Shown here: positions 16,553-24,356 of the stretch, piece after piece
Layout: each line of letters starts with the position of its first letter
Numbering within the stretch: the stretch's first letter is position 1
Assembly: GCF_003481705.1 (NCBI RefSeq)
Contig: NZ_QULN01000002.1
Coordinates: forward strand, 372,001-436,000
Length of the DNA stretch: 64,000 nucleotides
From: Butyricicoccus sp. OM04-18BH
GTDB lineage: Bacteria; Bacillota; Clostridia; Oscillospirales; Butyricicoccaceae
Direction of reading: 5' to 3'
The notes under the pieces: model-generated
What the model saw: the letters and a program-made list of their open reading frames with translations, nothing else
Database searches by the model: none
What the model was told of the DNA's origin: nothing
Made by a program: the position numbers and the translations under genes

Positions 16553-17050
16553 ATGCATGACGATCTGACGGCGCAGGATATTGCGATGATGCAGAAGGAG
16601 CTTGACCACCGCAAGCTGGAGCTGATGCCCGAGCTGATCGAAGAGGTCAAGCGAACCCGTGCGTTCGGTGATCTGAGCGAAAATTTTGAATACAAGGCCG
16701 CAAAGCAGGCACAGAACCGCAACCGCAGCCGTATCCGCTATCTGGAGCGCATGATCAAGTCGGCGCATGTGATCGAGGATAAGGCCGGTGCGGACGAGGT
16801 CGGTCTGTTCGACAAGGTCGAGCTGCTGTTCGAGGACGACGAGGACACCGAGACCGTGCAGGTCGTTACAACTGTGCGGTGCGATCCGCTGAGCGGCCGC
16901 ATCAGCTGCAAGGCGCCGCTCGGCAAGGCGCTGCTCGGCCGCAAGGCCGGCGATGAGGTAAGCGTCACCACCGAGGAGGGCGGCAGCTACACGGTCAGGA
17001 TCAAATCGATCACCAAGGAAGAGGACAACGGCGACGGTCCGATTTTGTAA
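16553..17050 (+). CDS. GreA/GreB-type transcription elongation factor
   Basis: 165 aa. The N-terminal coiled coil contains ELDHRKLELMPELIEEVKRTRAFGDLSENFEYKAAK, in which the DLSENFEY tip carries the acidic residues that enter the polymerase channel and trigger cleavage of backtracked RNA. The C-terminal half (FDKVELLFEDDEDTETVQVV onward) is the FKBP-like domain that docks on RNA polymerase. It is slightly divergent from the canonical GreA (no GPMTpeG start), so it may be a paralogue. GAAAGGAAG precedes ATG. It is a single gene ending at a strong terminator. Confidence 0.9.
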   Translation: MHDDLTAQDIAMMQKELDHRKLELMPELIEEVKRTRAFGDLSENFEYKAAKQAQNRNRSRIRYLERMIKSAHVIEDKAGADEVGLFDKVELLFEDDEDTETVQVVTTVRCDPLSGRISCKAPLGKALLGRKAGDEVSVTTEEGGSYTVRIKSITKEEDNGDGPIL

Positions 17051-17074
17051 GCAGTCTGCCGGTTTTTCGTGAAA

Positions 17075-17115
17075 AAGAGGGGATAAGATGCCAGTGGCGT
17101 GTCTTATCCCCTCTT
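17075..17115. terminator. bidirectional terminator between converging genes
   Basis: A 14-bp stem (AAGAGGGGATAAGA against TCTTATCCCCTCTT) with A residues before and T residues after separates the GreA gene and the converging 614-aa gene. Confidence 0.9.
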
Positions 17116-17131
17116 CCCTTTTTCTTTCGCC

Positions 17132-18976
17132 CTATCGAATGCTGACCGCCTTCAGATGCCGCGGCAGCGAACCGACCACGACAAGCCTGTTCTCCTCGTC
17201 GAGAACGAAATAAATGCGCAGCAGATTTTCCGGATCGTTTCCGACCTTCAAATGCTGATCAAGCGCCGTTTCGCGCTTTTTGCCCTGCGCGTTGGTAAAA
17301 TACTTGATCTTGTACTGCGCCGGCGTGAACTGAATGGTCATATCGCCGATCGAGGAGACCTCGAACGGACGGCCGTACTTGCGCGAGCAGTTGTCGAGCA
17401 CCGCGTTCCACGGCAGACGCTCAAAGCGGCTCGACCAGTAGTCCGTCGCGAGAAAATCCAGAGCGTCGCAGATAAGCGGAAGACTGATCTCCCGTGCGCT
17501 CTTTTCCTCGAGCATCGCGGCCGCTTTGGGTACAAGAACCACACGTCCGGCAAACTGCCGCTGCACCCAGTCGGCGATCTTCGCGTGCTCGCTCGGACGA
17601 TCCATACAGCGCCGCAGATAGGCGACCTCCTCCCGGTCCTGAATGGTCTTATGGCGCAGTTTTTCATCTGCCTCCACGACTCTGCGCATCAGCTCATCCT
17701 TTTCATTTTCCAGCCGCAGGCGGTACTGTTTTGCGCGGTCAAGCTGCTCTGTCAGGCGTATTTTCTCGTCCTCCAGTGCAGAAATCCTGCTTTTATATGC
17801 GGCTGCATCCTGTTCGAGCCTGTGTCGGAATCTCTCTTCCGCCGCCTCGCTGAGCCGCAGCGCATTCTGTGCCGCTGCCCGCTCGCGTGCTTTTGCCTGC
17901 ACGACAAACAGGCAGGGAGAAAGCGCAATATCACGGCCGCGGGCGTGATTTTTTCCACGTTCCATGAGCGCGGCAAGCAGCTTTTCGCGCGAAGACGTAC
18001 CCGGCGGATATGGGAAACGCTCGCTCGAGCCGCCAAGGCTCTCGCTCTCCCAGTAAAGCGTTTCGCCTGCCTCAAGCGTCTTGTCCGTGACAGACGGAAG
18101 GCGTCTGCGTATCTCGTCCGTCAGCAGAAACGTCCGGTAATACGCCAGTCCGCTTCTCGCAAACGAGGCAAGATCAAACGCCGGGTCGACCGGCTGCTTC
18201 AGCTCGGAGAGCGTCATGCGTTTCGGCAGGTCAGGCAGCTTGACCGAGAAAGGACTGATGCCGATGCGCAGGTCGGGCGGAACATCGCGCGGCGCGATGT
18301 CGAGCGGCGTGATCTCCCGTTCCTCGAGCGTCTGCGTGAACAGGATGAGCGGCATATGGCTTGCCGGATTTTTCTGCAGCGATACAAGCTGACGCAGCTG
18401 CTCCATGGTCTCGACGCGCGTAACCGATGGAGTGAGCGGCGCGATCTGGCGCAGACCAAAGCGCGGATTGTCCGCGAGCAGGCGGATAAACGCCGGACGA
18501 TAGACCTCGCACAGCTCTTCTGTGTCCTCGGGATCGGAGATCATCGTGCGGAAGCCGCAGTGCAGCTCTCCGTTTGAAATGGTAAACGCAATATTGCTTT
18601 CAATAACGCGGCCGGGCACAGCCTGACGGCGCTGCTCCGGGTTGCCGGGGTCCGAGCCGAGGTCAGGCTCGACGATCTGCATCGTCCATGCTCCCTGCTC
18701 CGGCAGCGAAACAATGTCGATGACATAGCCTTGATTTATGTATAATGAGCGCAGATTTTCCCACGAAAAGTCTGCATACTGCTCGGGCTGCGGCGCTGTG
18801 AGCGTCTCGGGAGCATCCGGACCGAGTCGGTGCCGCAGCCAGTCGAGTATAGTCAGCACACCAATTTTGAGGCCATCCTCCGGCGTCGTTTTGCGCGCCG
18901 CCATAACGGCATGCAGCTGATAAGTCGGGTACAGCCGGTTTTTCATCAAGCGCACCGTGCGGTAGTCGGCTGGCAT
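17132..18976 (-). CDS. orphan 614-aa protein with central coiled coil
   Basis: The start is ATG 18976, because AAGGAGG lies 8 bases upstream; an earlier frame start at 19042 lacks a site. I do not recognise the family. Residues about 1-330 form a mixed globular region (MPADYRTVRLMKNRLYPTYQ at the start). Residues about 370-470 are a strongly charged coiled coil (repeated EEK/RLE/DRAK heptads). The C-terminal 150 residues form another globular domain ending FVLDEENRLVVVGSLPRHLKAVSIR. No membrane segment or signal is seen, so it is probably cytosolic. It stands alone, convergent with the GreA gene. Codon use is like its neighbours, so it seems native to the genome. Confidence 0.8.
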   Translation of the reverse strand: MPADYRTVRLMKNRLYPTYQLHAVMAARKTTPEDGLKIGVLTILDWLRHRLGPDAPETLTAPQPEQYADFSWENLRSLYINQGYVIDIVSLPEQGAWTMQIVEPDLGSDPGNPEQRRQAVPGRVIESNIAFTISNGELHCGFRTMISDPEDTEELCEVYRPAFIRLLADNPRFGLRQIAPLTPSVTRVETMEQLRQLVSLQKNPASHMPLILFTQTLEEREITPLDIAPRDVPPDLRIGISPFSVKLPDLPKRMTLSELKQPVDPAFDLASFARSGLAYYRTFLLTDEIRRRLPSVTDKTLEAGETLYWESESLGGSSERFPYPPGTSSREKLLAALMERGKNHARGRDIALSPCLFVVQAKARERAAAQNALRLSEAAEERFRHRLEQDAAAYKSRISALEDEKIRLTEQLDRAKQYRLRLENEKDELMRRVVEADEKLRHKTIQDREEVAYLRRCMDRPSEHAKIADWVQRQFAGRVVLVPKAAAMLEEKSAREISLPLICDALDFLATDYWSSRFERLPWNAVLDNCSRKYGRPFEVSSIGDMTIQFTPAQYKIKYFTNAQGKKRETALDQHLKVGNDPENLLRIYFVLDEENRLVVVGSLPRHLKAVSIR

Positions 18977-19124
18977 AGGCTCGTCCTCCTTCATTCCTGC
19001 ATGGAATCTGTGATGGTTACAGTATACACCAAAAATGCGCACAACGCAAACGATATTCTGCCGTTTTGAGCGCCTTCATCGAGCTTTTTCGACAAAATTC
19101 GGCAGTTTTATTTGTGACAAATAC

Positions 19125-19574
19125 TCATCCCAGTTCATCGAGCAGCGCACGGCAGCCCTCCTCGATATCGCGCCATGTGGCTTCAAATTCTCCGGTGTAC
19201 CACGGGTCGGCTACATCTCCCGGCCGGCATGTGTGGTCAAGCAGACGCGACATTTTGCCGTCCGGGTCGCCGCCGCAAATGCGACACATTCGCGTAATGT
19301 TGGAGCGATCCATGCCGATCAGCAGATCGTATTTTTCGTAATCCTGCGCGGTCATCTGCCGTGCCGCGTGCCCCTCGCATCGGATGCCGTGTGCAGCCAG
19401 AATCCGGCGCGCCGGCGGATAGACCGGATTGCCAAGTTCCTCCCTGCTCACTGCCGCCGATGAAACGGCAATCTCCCCTTCTTTGCCCGTCCGCTCGAGC
19501 ATGTCTCGCAGAATGAACTCCGCCATAGGACTGCGGCAGATATTGCCGTGGCAGATAAACAGTATTTTTATCAT
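19125..19574 (-). CDS. low-molecular-weight protein tyrosine phosphatase
   Basis: 149 aa from ATG 19574 (an upstream frame start at 19613 adds a tail with no family match). The P-loop ICHGNICRS has the nucleophilic Cys at residue 8 and the phosphate-binding Arg at residue 14; the general-acid Asp is in VADPWYTG near residue 123. Such enzymes dephosphorylate tyrosine or, in some bacteria, arginine on proteins (YwlE is a neighbour of YwlG in Bacillus, and a YwlG homologue lies 3 kb away here). Whether the substrate is phospho-Tyr or phospho-Arg cannot be read from the sequence. Confidence 0.9.
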   Translation of the reverse strand: MIKILFICHGNICRSPMAEFILRDMLERTGKEGEIAVSSAAVSREELGNPVYPPARRILAAHGIRCEGHAARQMTAQDYEKYDLLIGMDRSNITRMCRICGGDPDGKMSRLLDHTCRPGDVADPWYTGEFEATWRDIEEGCRALLDELG

Positions 19575-19617
19575 CGTCTTATATCTCCATCGAAGTATCG
19601 TATTTCTTCTCAAATGC

Positions 19618-19717
19618 CCAATATTGCAGGTTTTTTCGGTATTTTCCTGTTTCTGTATTTCCGGGGTATCTTCTCAAATCTTCCCGTATTTTCTCGTGCT
19701 TTTCCCTGCAATATTGG
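19618..19717. repeat. 13-bp perfect inverted repeat at the edge of the mobile debris
   Basis: Arms 19618-19630 and 19705-19717 (CCAATATTGCAGG and its complement) enclose 74 A/T-rich bases. It lies between the phosphatase gene and the broken integrase, where an attachment site of an integrated element would be expected. Confidence 0.6.
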
Positions 19718-19755
19718 TAAATTCGTTGGTAAATAAATGCTCTGCACCAACGGGG

Positions 19756-20090
19756 TTAGGCTTCTGCTACTCGAAGCAGCTCTGCCTGTGCGTCATCAAA
19801 CTGCACATGGGTGTAAACATTCAGCCGCTTTCTGTCTTGGGTTCCTGAATCACATACTGCATCTGCGATGTCCGCTGAAGCTGATGGTCTACCTTGATAC
19901 GCTTCTGGTCGAACTCAAGATCGGAAAAGGTCAGCCCACAGAACTCCGAGATACGCAATCCTGTATTGAAAAGAATATAGATCGCATCATAGTATCGGCA
20001 GAAATGCTTATCTTCCTTGAGAAATTTCAGAAGCTCACGCTCCTGCTTACGGGTAATTGCCGCCACGGGTAACGATATTGAAATCTCTCC
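19756..20090 (-). pseudogene. Tn916-type tyrosine integrase remnant
   Basis: On the minus strand the reading frame ITRKQERELLKFLKEDKHFCRYYDAIYILFNTGLRISEFCGLTFSDLEF matches the start of the catalytic domain of Tn916-family integrases, with the first catalytic Arg in TGLRISE. It stops after EPKTESG; a second frame then encodes YTHVQFDDAQAELLRVAEA, the usual C-terminal end. The middle part with the HxxR box and the active Tyr is deleted, and the N-terminal arm domain is absent. It is a dead relic of an integrated element. Confidence 0.85.
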
Positions 20091-20199
20091 TTTCAGAATA
20101 AGGAGAGCCAGACTTGCTGGTCTTATTCTATCACAAATCCGACTCTCCGTATAGCCATGCCATAAGATTTCGGCAATTCTGTTTTCCATAAAATATTGC

Positions 20200-20310
20200 T
20201 TATACAGCCGTTGCCTGATCGAGATAACGTTCAAATTTCTCACGCTTAATCAAAGCTCTATTGCCATTTATCACATAGAAATCTCCATTCGGGTGTTCAT
20301 CAATGAGCAT
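20200..20310 (-). pseudogene. excisionase-like C-terminal fragment
   Basis: A 36-codon frame, MLIDEHPNGDFYVINGN then RALIKREKFERYLDQATAV. It resembles the tail of the small DNA-binding proteins encoded beside Tn916-type integrases (name of a fixed Lys/Arg-rich wing followed by KFERYLD). It overlaps the end of the truncated VapE frame by four bases, so it was probably joined to it by a deletion. Confidence 0.5.
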
Positions 20311-21043
20311 AGGTTTCCTTGGCTCTGCTGATAAAGGACTTAATATCCTCAATGCCTTTGACATTGGCGGTGGCAATCATCTCGGACATTTCGATAATCC
20401 AATGCCCCTGCATCTTGCGGTAAACATTGTCATCGTCAATCCGTTTCAGGTCATCGGAAAACCATTCGTCCCTGACCGCCAGCAGCCGGAAGAAGGTGGA
20501 CTTTCCTGCACCTTGTCCTCCGACCAGACAAAGCATGGTTTCAAACTTGCTTCCCGGCTTGAATACCCGGCTGATTGCACCCAGCATGAACAGCCGCAGA
20601 CATTCATAGGTGAACTCGCTTTCCTCCGCTCCGAGAAAATGGGGCAGGGCGCAGCGGATGCGCTCGGTGCCGTCCCATTCCAGACCATTCAGATAGTCAC
20701 GGATGGGATGGTACTTGTTGCAGTCGGCGACAATGGAGATTGCTTTCTGGATTTTCTTTTCGCTGGTCAGTGTGTACTGATCTTCCAGATAAAGCATCAG
20801 ATAACTCAAATCCGTATCGTTCAAGGTCGTTGTCGGCTTACTCCACCAGAGCGGCTTCACAATATCAATGCGCTCCGTCAGGATGTTGTAGCGGATCGCT
20901 CCTTCCAGCTTCGGGTCATTCTGAAATACAGTCAGACAGTTTCGGATGCTGTTTTTGACAGCGCCGTTATCGGTCGAGTCCAGACTTCCTCTGACTTCCT
21001 CCACGGTCATGCTCGTCTGGGCGTTCTGCAAATCGTTGCTCAA
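20300..21043 (-). pseudogene. VapE-type primase/helicase, C-terminally truncated
   Basis: 247 aa of a virulence-associated protein E family ATPase of phages and integrated elements. The Walker A motif is GGQGAGKSTFF near residue 175, preceded by HPIRDYLNGLEWDGTERI and followed by QGHWIIEMSEM. Complete members continue past SFISRAKETY with the KVPYE/Arg-finger region; here the frame ends five residues after that point and runs into an excisionase-like fragment. It is therefore a truncated, probably inactive copy belonging to the same debris as the integrase relic. Confidence 0.8.
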
Positions 21044-21245
21044 GATTCATTACCTCTTTTCTTTGCTCGGCAACCAGAGCCTTCTTTTCCTCGGCTGTGC
21101 CGTACAGAAGAACATCCAGCAGATATTCGATATGGCTTTCTCTTTGCAGGGCTTCCACAAAAAGCGGATGCCATTCATCCTCCGGCTGCTTTGGTGCGTA
21201 TTGCTGCTTCCATGTCCTGAGATGATGGAAGTAATCAGACAGCAC
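20967..21245 (-). CDS. hypothetical small protein of the decayed element
   Basis: 92 aa, mostly helical and charged (LSDYFHHLRTWKQQYAPKQPEDEWHPLFVEALQ, then HIEYLLDVLLYGTAEEKKALVAEQRKEV). I do not recognise the family. Its last 26 codons overlap the start of the VapE frame in another phase, and just upstream a fragment reading EWDMPPAKYRHDCEKHERTNGEK ends in a stop. It looks like an accessory gene of the same relic; it may be intact or itself a fragment. Confidence 0.5.
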   Translation of the reverse strand: MLSDYFHHLRTWKQQYAPKQPEDEWHPLFVEALQRESHIEYLLDVLLYGTAEEKKALVAEQRKEVMNLEQRFAERPDEHDRGGSQRKSGLDR

Positions 21246-21468
21246 CTTGTAGCATCTTCTCCCCGTTGGTACGCTCGTGCTTTTCGCAGTCGTGGCGATA
21301 CTTCGCCGGGGGCATATCCCATTCGGACGGTCATTCAGTTTTCAAGGTGCATCGGTGACTTGCAAGCACAATTTAGCGAAAAAAGACGCCCTTTCCCGTA
21401 TATCCAAAAGGTTGGAAAAGTGCGTAAAAACGCGTGGATTTCCACGCTTATAGAAATGGAGATGGAAT

Positions 21469-21997
21469 ATGCAACCGAAGCTCACTGTTCAGGAAAGATT
21501 GAAAGATCTGCGTGTCGTGGATTTTAAGTTAACGCTGAAAGAATTGGCGGGGCGCACCGGCCTGTCCCGTGCCGCACTTGGAAAATATGAAGCCGACGAA
21601 ACAGCAAAAGACATAGCCCCTTTGCGATTCTGACACTCGCCAAGTTCTATGGTGTGTCTACGGACTACCTGCTGGGTCTGACAGAAAATAAAAATCACCC
21701 AAACACAGAGCTGAACGCTCTGCATTTGAGTGATGATGCAATTACTGTATTAACTTCAACCACTGGTTGCTTTCTGAAATGATCTGCCACAAAGACTTTC
21801 ATCGCATGATGCTAGATGCAGAAATTTATGTTGACCGCATTGCGGATATGCGGACCACCAACATGAATGCCGCTATGGAAGCTGTCCGGCAATCTGTGAT
21901 TAAGAAAAAAGGAAACGAAAGTAATATTACGCTAATAATAAAACTGCATCTTCCATCTTGTACTGGGATGAAAATTGCAGCGGATTTTTGGGCTTGA
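21469..21997 (+). pseudogene. XRE-family regulator with two frameshifts
   Basis: ATG 21469 follows GGAGATGGA and opens QPKLTVQERLKDLRVVDFKLTLKELAGRTGLSRAALGKYEADET, a helix-turn-helix of XRE type. The frame is lost near 21620, resumes as PFAILTLAKFYGVSTDYLLGLTENK, and is lost again near 21760 before LSEMICHKDFHRMMLDAEIYVDRIADM. Three in-order segments of one protein in three frames show a decayed repressor. A CGTGG/CCACG palindrome near 21432-21447 lies just upstream and may have been its operator. Confidence 0.8.
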
Positions 21998-22129
21998 CTA
22001 TTATCAAGAACAGAAAGTAATGATAGCGTATAATTAAGTTCGCAAAAGCAAACAGGAAATAGGCAAGCCATCAGGACTCCTGTAAAATGATAGTTGTCGA
22101 AAAAATCATGATGCAAAGGAGAGACCCTA

Positions 22130-22237
22130 ATGGCTTACAAAAAGAATACCACAAATCTGACAGAATTGCTACTGCAATGTGTGACGCAGCCGGATTCGAT
22201 GCTGAGTATGCTGGAATGGCTGTGCACAGAGCTGATG
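22130..22237 (+). pseudogene. IS256-family transposase, N-terminal stub
   Basis: ATG 22130 follows AAAGGAGAG. The first 36 codons, with LTELLLQCVTQPDSMLSMLEWLCTELM, match the start of IS256-type transposases. The reading then passes abruptly into antisense ParA sequence, so only the first tenth of the transposase remains. Confidence 0.75.
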
Positions 22238-22492
22238 CGCGGGTCAAAGCTAAAAATGCTGGTGCCTCTGGCACTCATTTCTACGGCCTTGATACCGCGC
22301 GGTATCTCTGTGTCATACACTCGTATCGCCTTGCCGTAGGTATCCCGCACAAACCGGCTGATCTCCTTAGAGAAGTTCGTCCGGCTGCTGCCAGCCGAGC
22401 ATCTCGGTCAGGTTCGCCTGGCTGTCTGCGTCAATGAGCAGGACACGTTTGCCCTGCCGCGTAAGTCCCGCACCCAGATGGTGTTTTCTCCT
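22238..22492 (-). pseudogene. ParA-family ATPase remnant with internal deletion
   Basis: On the minus strand one frame gives GAGLTRQGKRVLLIDADSQANLTEMLGWQQPDELL (start of a ParA after Walker A). A second frame, directly after, gives FSKEISRFVRDTYGKAIRVYDTEIPRGIKAVEMSARGTSIFSFDPR (near its C terminus). About 500 bases in the middle are missing. The intact element ParA at 35.8 kb has the same SxRAEEISAEGTSIFKHDP ending, showing the relic came from a related element. Confidence 0.75.
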
Positions 22493-22579
22493 TAAAATTA
22501 TAGATTTTCAGAACTTTTAATGGAACTAAAAAAATCCGGAAATGGCCTGTCCCATCAGGTTTTGTCATGCGGATTGTTT

Positions 22580-23002
22580 TTAGATGGTCGTACCATCTGC
22601 GGCCATATCTTCGAACAAATCGGTGATGGGGTCGCCCTTGGACTGGAAGGTTGCAGCCGACCACGGGATACCAGCGGCAGACTGCGGATAAATACCGGTT
22701 GTATGATCGACAAAGTAGGCATCGAAACCGCCTTCGCGGATTTGTTCCGGCGTAAGATTACGAGTAAGCTGATAAAGAATGCTAGAAATCATCTCCATGT
22801 GTGCAAGTTCTTCGGTACCAATATCGGTAAGGATTCCCTTGCATTCCTTATATGGCATGGCGTAGCGCTGGTTGAGGTAGCGCATCGAGGCGCCGAGCTC
22901 ACCGTCCGGCCCGCCAAGCTGCGAAATGACGATTTTTGCGAGCTGAGGATTAGGATTTTTGATTTTTACCGGGAATTGCAGGCGTTTATCGTATGACCAC
23001 AT
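22580..23002 (-). pseudogene. cotJC: cotJC 5' part (spore-coat manganese catalase), interrupted
   Basis: ATG 23002 overlaps the cotJB stop (TGATG). Codons 1-135 encode the N-terminal two thirds of CotJC, a manganese-catalase-like coat protein: MWSYDKRLQFPVKI start, QLGGPDGELGASMRYLNQRYAMP, and the metal-ligand region TDIGTEELAHMEMI. After FEDMAA the frame leaves the family, adds DGTTI and stops. The family continues EQKARATYE, and exactly that continuation (EQKARSTYDN) is found on the plus strand from 25940. As it stands the product lacks the C-terminal metal ligands. Rejoining by inversion of 22597-25941 gives a 225-codon gene. Confidence 0.9.
22587..22600 (-). repeat. left hybrid recombination site of the cotJ segment
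   Basis: Read on the minus strand: cotJC sequence ends GCAGA and is followed by TGGTACGAC. The GA (22597-22596) is the proposed crossover core. The half after the core is the complement of the half before the core at 25931-25941. Confidence 0.7.
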
Positions 23003-23259
23003 CAGTTATCCGCTCCTTCCCACGGCCACGGATCATCGATCCAGTTCCAATGACCGCCGCGCACATCGACCTCACGCGCGGTCAGCGGACCGAAAGCATC
23101 CTCGTATTCACTGGATGCCTTGTCGAAGGCGGCGCGCATTTCACGGTAGTATTTCAGAGCGGCTTCATTGTGCGGATGACAGTCGAGATATTCGATGACC
23201 TCGACAAGAGCAAAGTCATACATCCGTACACGGCCGAGCAGTTTTTCTCGTTCACTCAC
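23002..23259 (-). CDS. cotJB: spore coat protein CotJB
   Basis: 85 aa, GTG start at 23259 overlapping the cotJA stop (GTGA). The sequence KLLGRVRMYDFALVEVIEYLDCHPHNEAALKYYREMR and the ending GGHWNWIDDPWPWEG are typical of CotJB, a small inner-coat component encoded between cotJA and cotJC. In Bacillus the cotJ operon is transcribed by mother-cell sigma-E. The coding sequence is intact. It lies inside the segment proposed to invert, so it would move together with cotJA and the 5' part of cotJC. Confidence 0.93.
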   Translation of the reverse strand: MSEREKLLGRVRMYDFALVEVIEYLDCHPHNEAALKYYREMRAAFDKASSEYEDAFGPLTAREVDVRGGHWNWIDDPWPWEGADN

Positions 23260-23435
23260 TGTACGGCCTCCTCTCCGACGAAGGGGAGGTCGAGAGCGGG
23301 GAAAATCGTTCCCCGGTTGAGGGCAAGCGCCGGTTCATAAGGCGTTCCGAACGGCTGCTCAGGAACGAACGCCATCGCCGGGGCAAGCAGACGGATCGGT
23401 ATTTCGAGTACCGCCTGCGGTTGGTTCTGGTCCAT
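23256..23435 (-). CDS. cotJA: spore coat associated protein CotJA
   Basis: 59 aa from ATG 23435 behind GAGGAGAAAT; the longer frame to 23504 has no ribosome site. The Pro-rich sequence PIRLLAPAMAFVPEQPFGTPYEPALALNRGTIFPALDLPF matches the short CotJA family. It is the first gene of cotJA-cotJB-cotJC, with start and stop codons overlapping downstream. The protein is a coat component of the outer prespore surface in known cases. Promoter elements for sigma-E could not be fixed in the 90 bases upstream. Confidence 0.92.
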   Translation of the reverse strand: MDQNQPQAVLEIPIRLLAPAMAFVPEQPFGTPYEPALALNRGTIFPALDLPFVGEEAVQ

Positions 23436-23691
23436 GATTTCTCCTCGTTTCGGTTGATTTGGAAGAAAAAACGACGGTACCGCCGCTCTTTGCTTCCAGT
23501 GCATTCTATGCCGAGGGCCGAGGATGGTGTGTCGTCAAAACACCATCAAGTCTGGACACATTTCTAAAACAACCTCTATTTGACGGAAAGACTTTTGGGG
23601 AAGCCTGGCAAGACACGGAATGGGTAAACGAATGATGAAAGACTGACATATTGTTTCCTACATTTGCGTATTTCGAACAAATTTCATATAC

Positions 23692-23739
23692 AACAACAGC
23701 CATTCACCTATAAAGCATTACAGGTGGGTGGCTGTTGTT
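23692..23739 (+). terminator. strong terminator upstream of the recombinase unit
   Basis: AACAACAGCCA pairs with TGGCTGTTGTT, with an inner ACCT/AGGT stem, followed by seven T residues. No plus-strand gene precedes it in the present order, which suggests it was separated from its gene by rearrangement. Confidence 0.8.
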
Positions 23740-23806
23740 TTTTTACTTTTTTTCTTCCTTCTTGGGGAAGGGGCCGCCTTTCCTCTTTGGCTGAATACAT
23801 TTCTCA

Positions 23807-23930
23807 AATCTGGAGATTTTCGGCATACTCGTGCAAAGTGTAATAGTCCGTCAGTTTCTGAAGGTTAAAGGGGCTGATGTCAGTACAATCTTCTGATTCA
23901 TATCTTCCAAGCAGCGTAGAAAAATGACGA
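23807..23930 (-). pseudogene. XRE-type regulator fragment
   Basis: The minus-strand frame ends LGRYESEDCTDISPFNLQKLTDYYTLHEYAENLQI. It aligns by eye with LGKYEADETAKDI-PFAILTLAKFYGVSTDYLLG of the frameshifted regulator at 21.5 kb, that is the last helices of an XRE domain. The N-terminal part of the domain is not present. Confidence 0.45.
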
Positions 23931-24134
23931 TTTTGATGGGTCAAAACCACCTGCCCCGGTTTTGGGGTGAAAGCGAAAAAGCAAAGGCGCGAGCGTGCCC
24001 TGTGCTGCAATACGGCGTGTCGTCACGACAGGCGGCTTGTCAGAAACGCAGCGCGGGAGGAACGGCAAAATTTGATACAATTATACTATATATAAGCAAA
24101 TAAACATAGACTGACGCCAAGGAGGGTACGTGCC

Positions 24135-24281
24135 ATGAACGAACAGCAAAGCAAGCCGTCTGTCTGCCGCAACATCTTCAAGACCGGCAGCAGTACCACC
24201 TCGGCCGCAGTTACGCGCAAGTGGATAGAACTCATCAACACAGTTGAGAAAGACAACGCAAACAAACCTTTTCGGACATAA
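24135..24281 (+). CDS. 48-aa small protein preceding the serine recombinase
   Basis: ATG 24135 lies 8 bases after AAGGAGGG. The product, MNEQQSKPSVCRNIFKTGSS followed by a TTSAAVTRKWIELINTVEKDN segment, has one Cys and a likely helix at the end. I do not recognise a characterised family. It is the gene directly before the recombinase, separated by 75 bases that contain the recombinase promoter. Small proteins in this position in serine-recombinase elements can be directionality factors, which is a guess here. Confidence 0.65.
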   Translation: MNEQQSKPSVCRNIFKTGSSTTSAAVTRKWIELINTVEKDNANKPFRT

Positions 24282-24282
24282 A

Positions 24283-24322
24283 ATGACAGGCCGTTTCCGC
24301 TATGGTATAATGATAGCGGAAA
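24283..24322 (+). promoter_or_regulatory. recombinase promoter overlapped by a 10-bp palindrome
   Basis: ATGACA (24283), 17 bases, TATAAT (24306-24311). A perfect inverted repeat, arms TTTCCGCTAT (24294-24303) and its complement (24313-24322), encloses the -10 box in its 9-base centre. A protein bound to this palindrome would shut off the recombinase. Confidence 0.75.
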
Positions 24323-24356
24323 TGGCTTGTTCTATCTCTTGAAAGGAGATACGAGC

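Larger units (their letters stand above)
19756..22580. mobile_element. graveyard of integrative-element fragments
   Basis: Integrase, excisionase-like, VapE, XRE, IS256 and ParA pieces are packed into 2.8 kb with deletions and frameshifts. No complete mobility gene remains. The zone ends exactly at the left break of the cotJ inversion, so it may be the inner part of the element that carried the serine recombinase. Confidence 0.7.
23436..24134. other. 700-bp spacer between cotJA and the recombinase unit
   Basis: No intact gene is seen. It holds a GATGGTGT/ACACCATC hairpin at 23523-23547, an A/T-rich stretch, a strong plus-strand terminator at 23692-23739, and a helix-turn-helix remnant on the minus strand (23807-23930). 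The cotJ promoter must lie at its left end. Confidence 0.6.

Noticed and set aside
17099..18577. 492-codon plus-strand open frame opposite the 614-aa gene
   Set aside because: Starts inside a terminator, has no ribosome site and reads as Arg/Leu-rich nonsense. The minus-strand gene has a good start signal and coiled-coil periodicity.
22520..22996. 158-codon plus-strand open frame opposite cotJC
   Set aside because: Antisense shadow of the well-matched cotJC 5' part.
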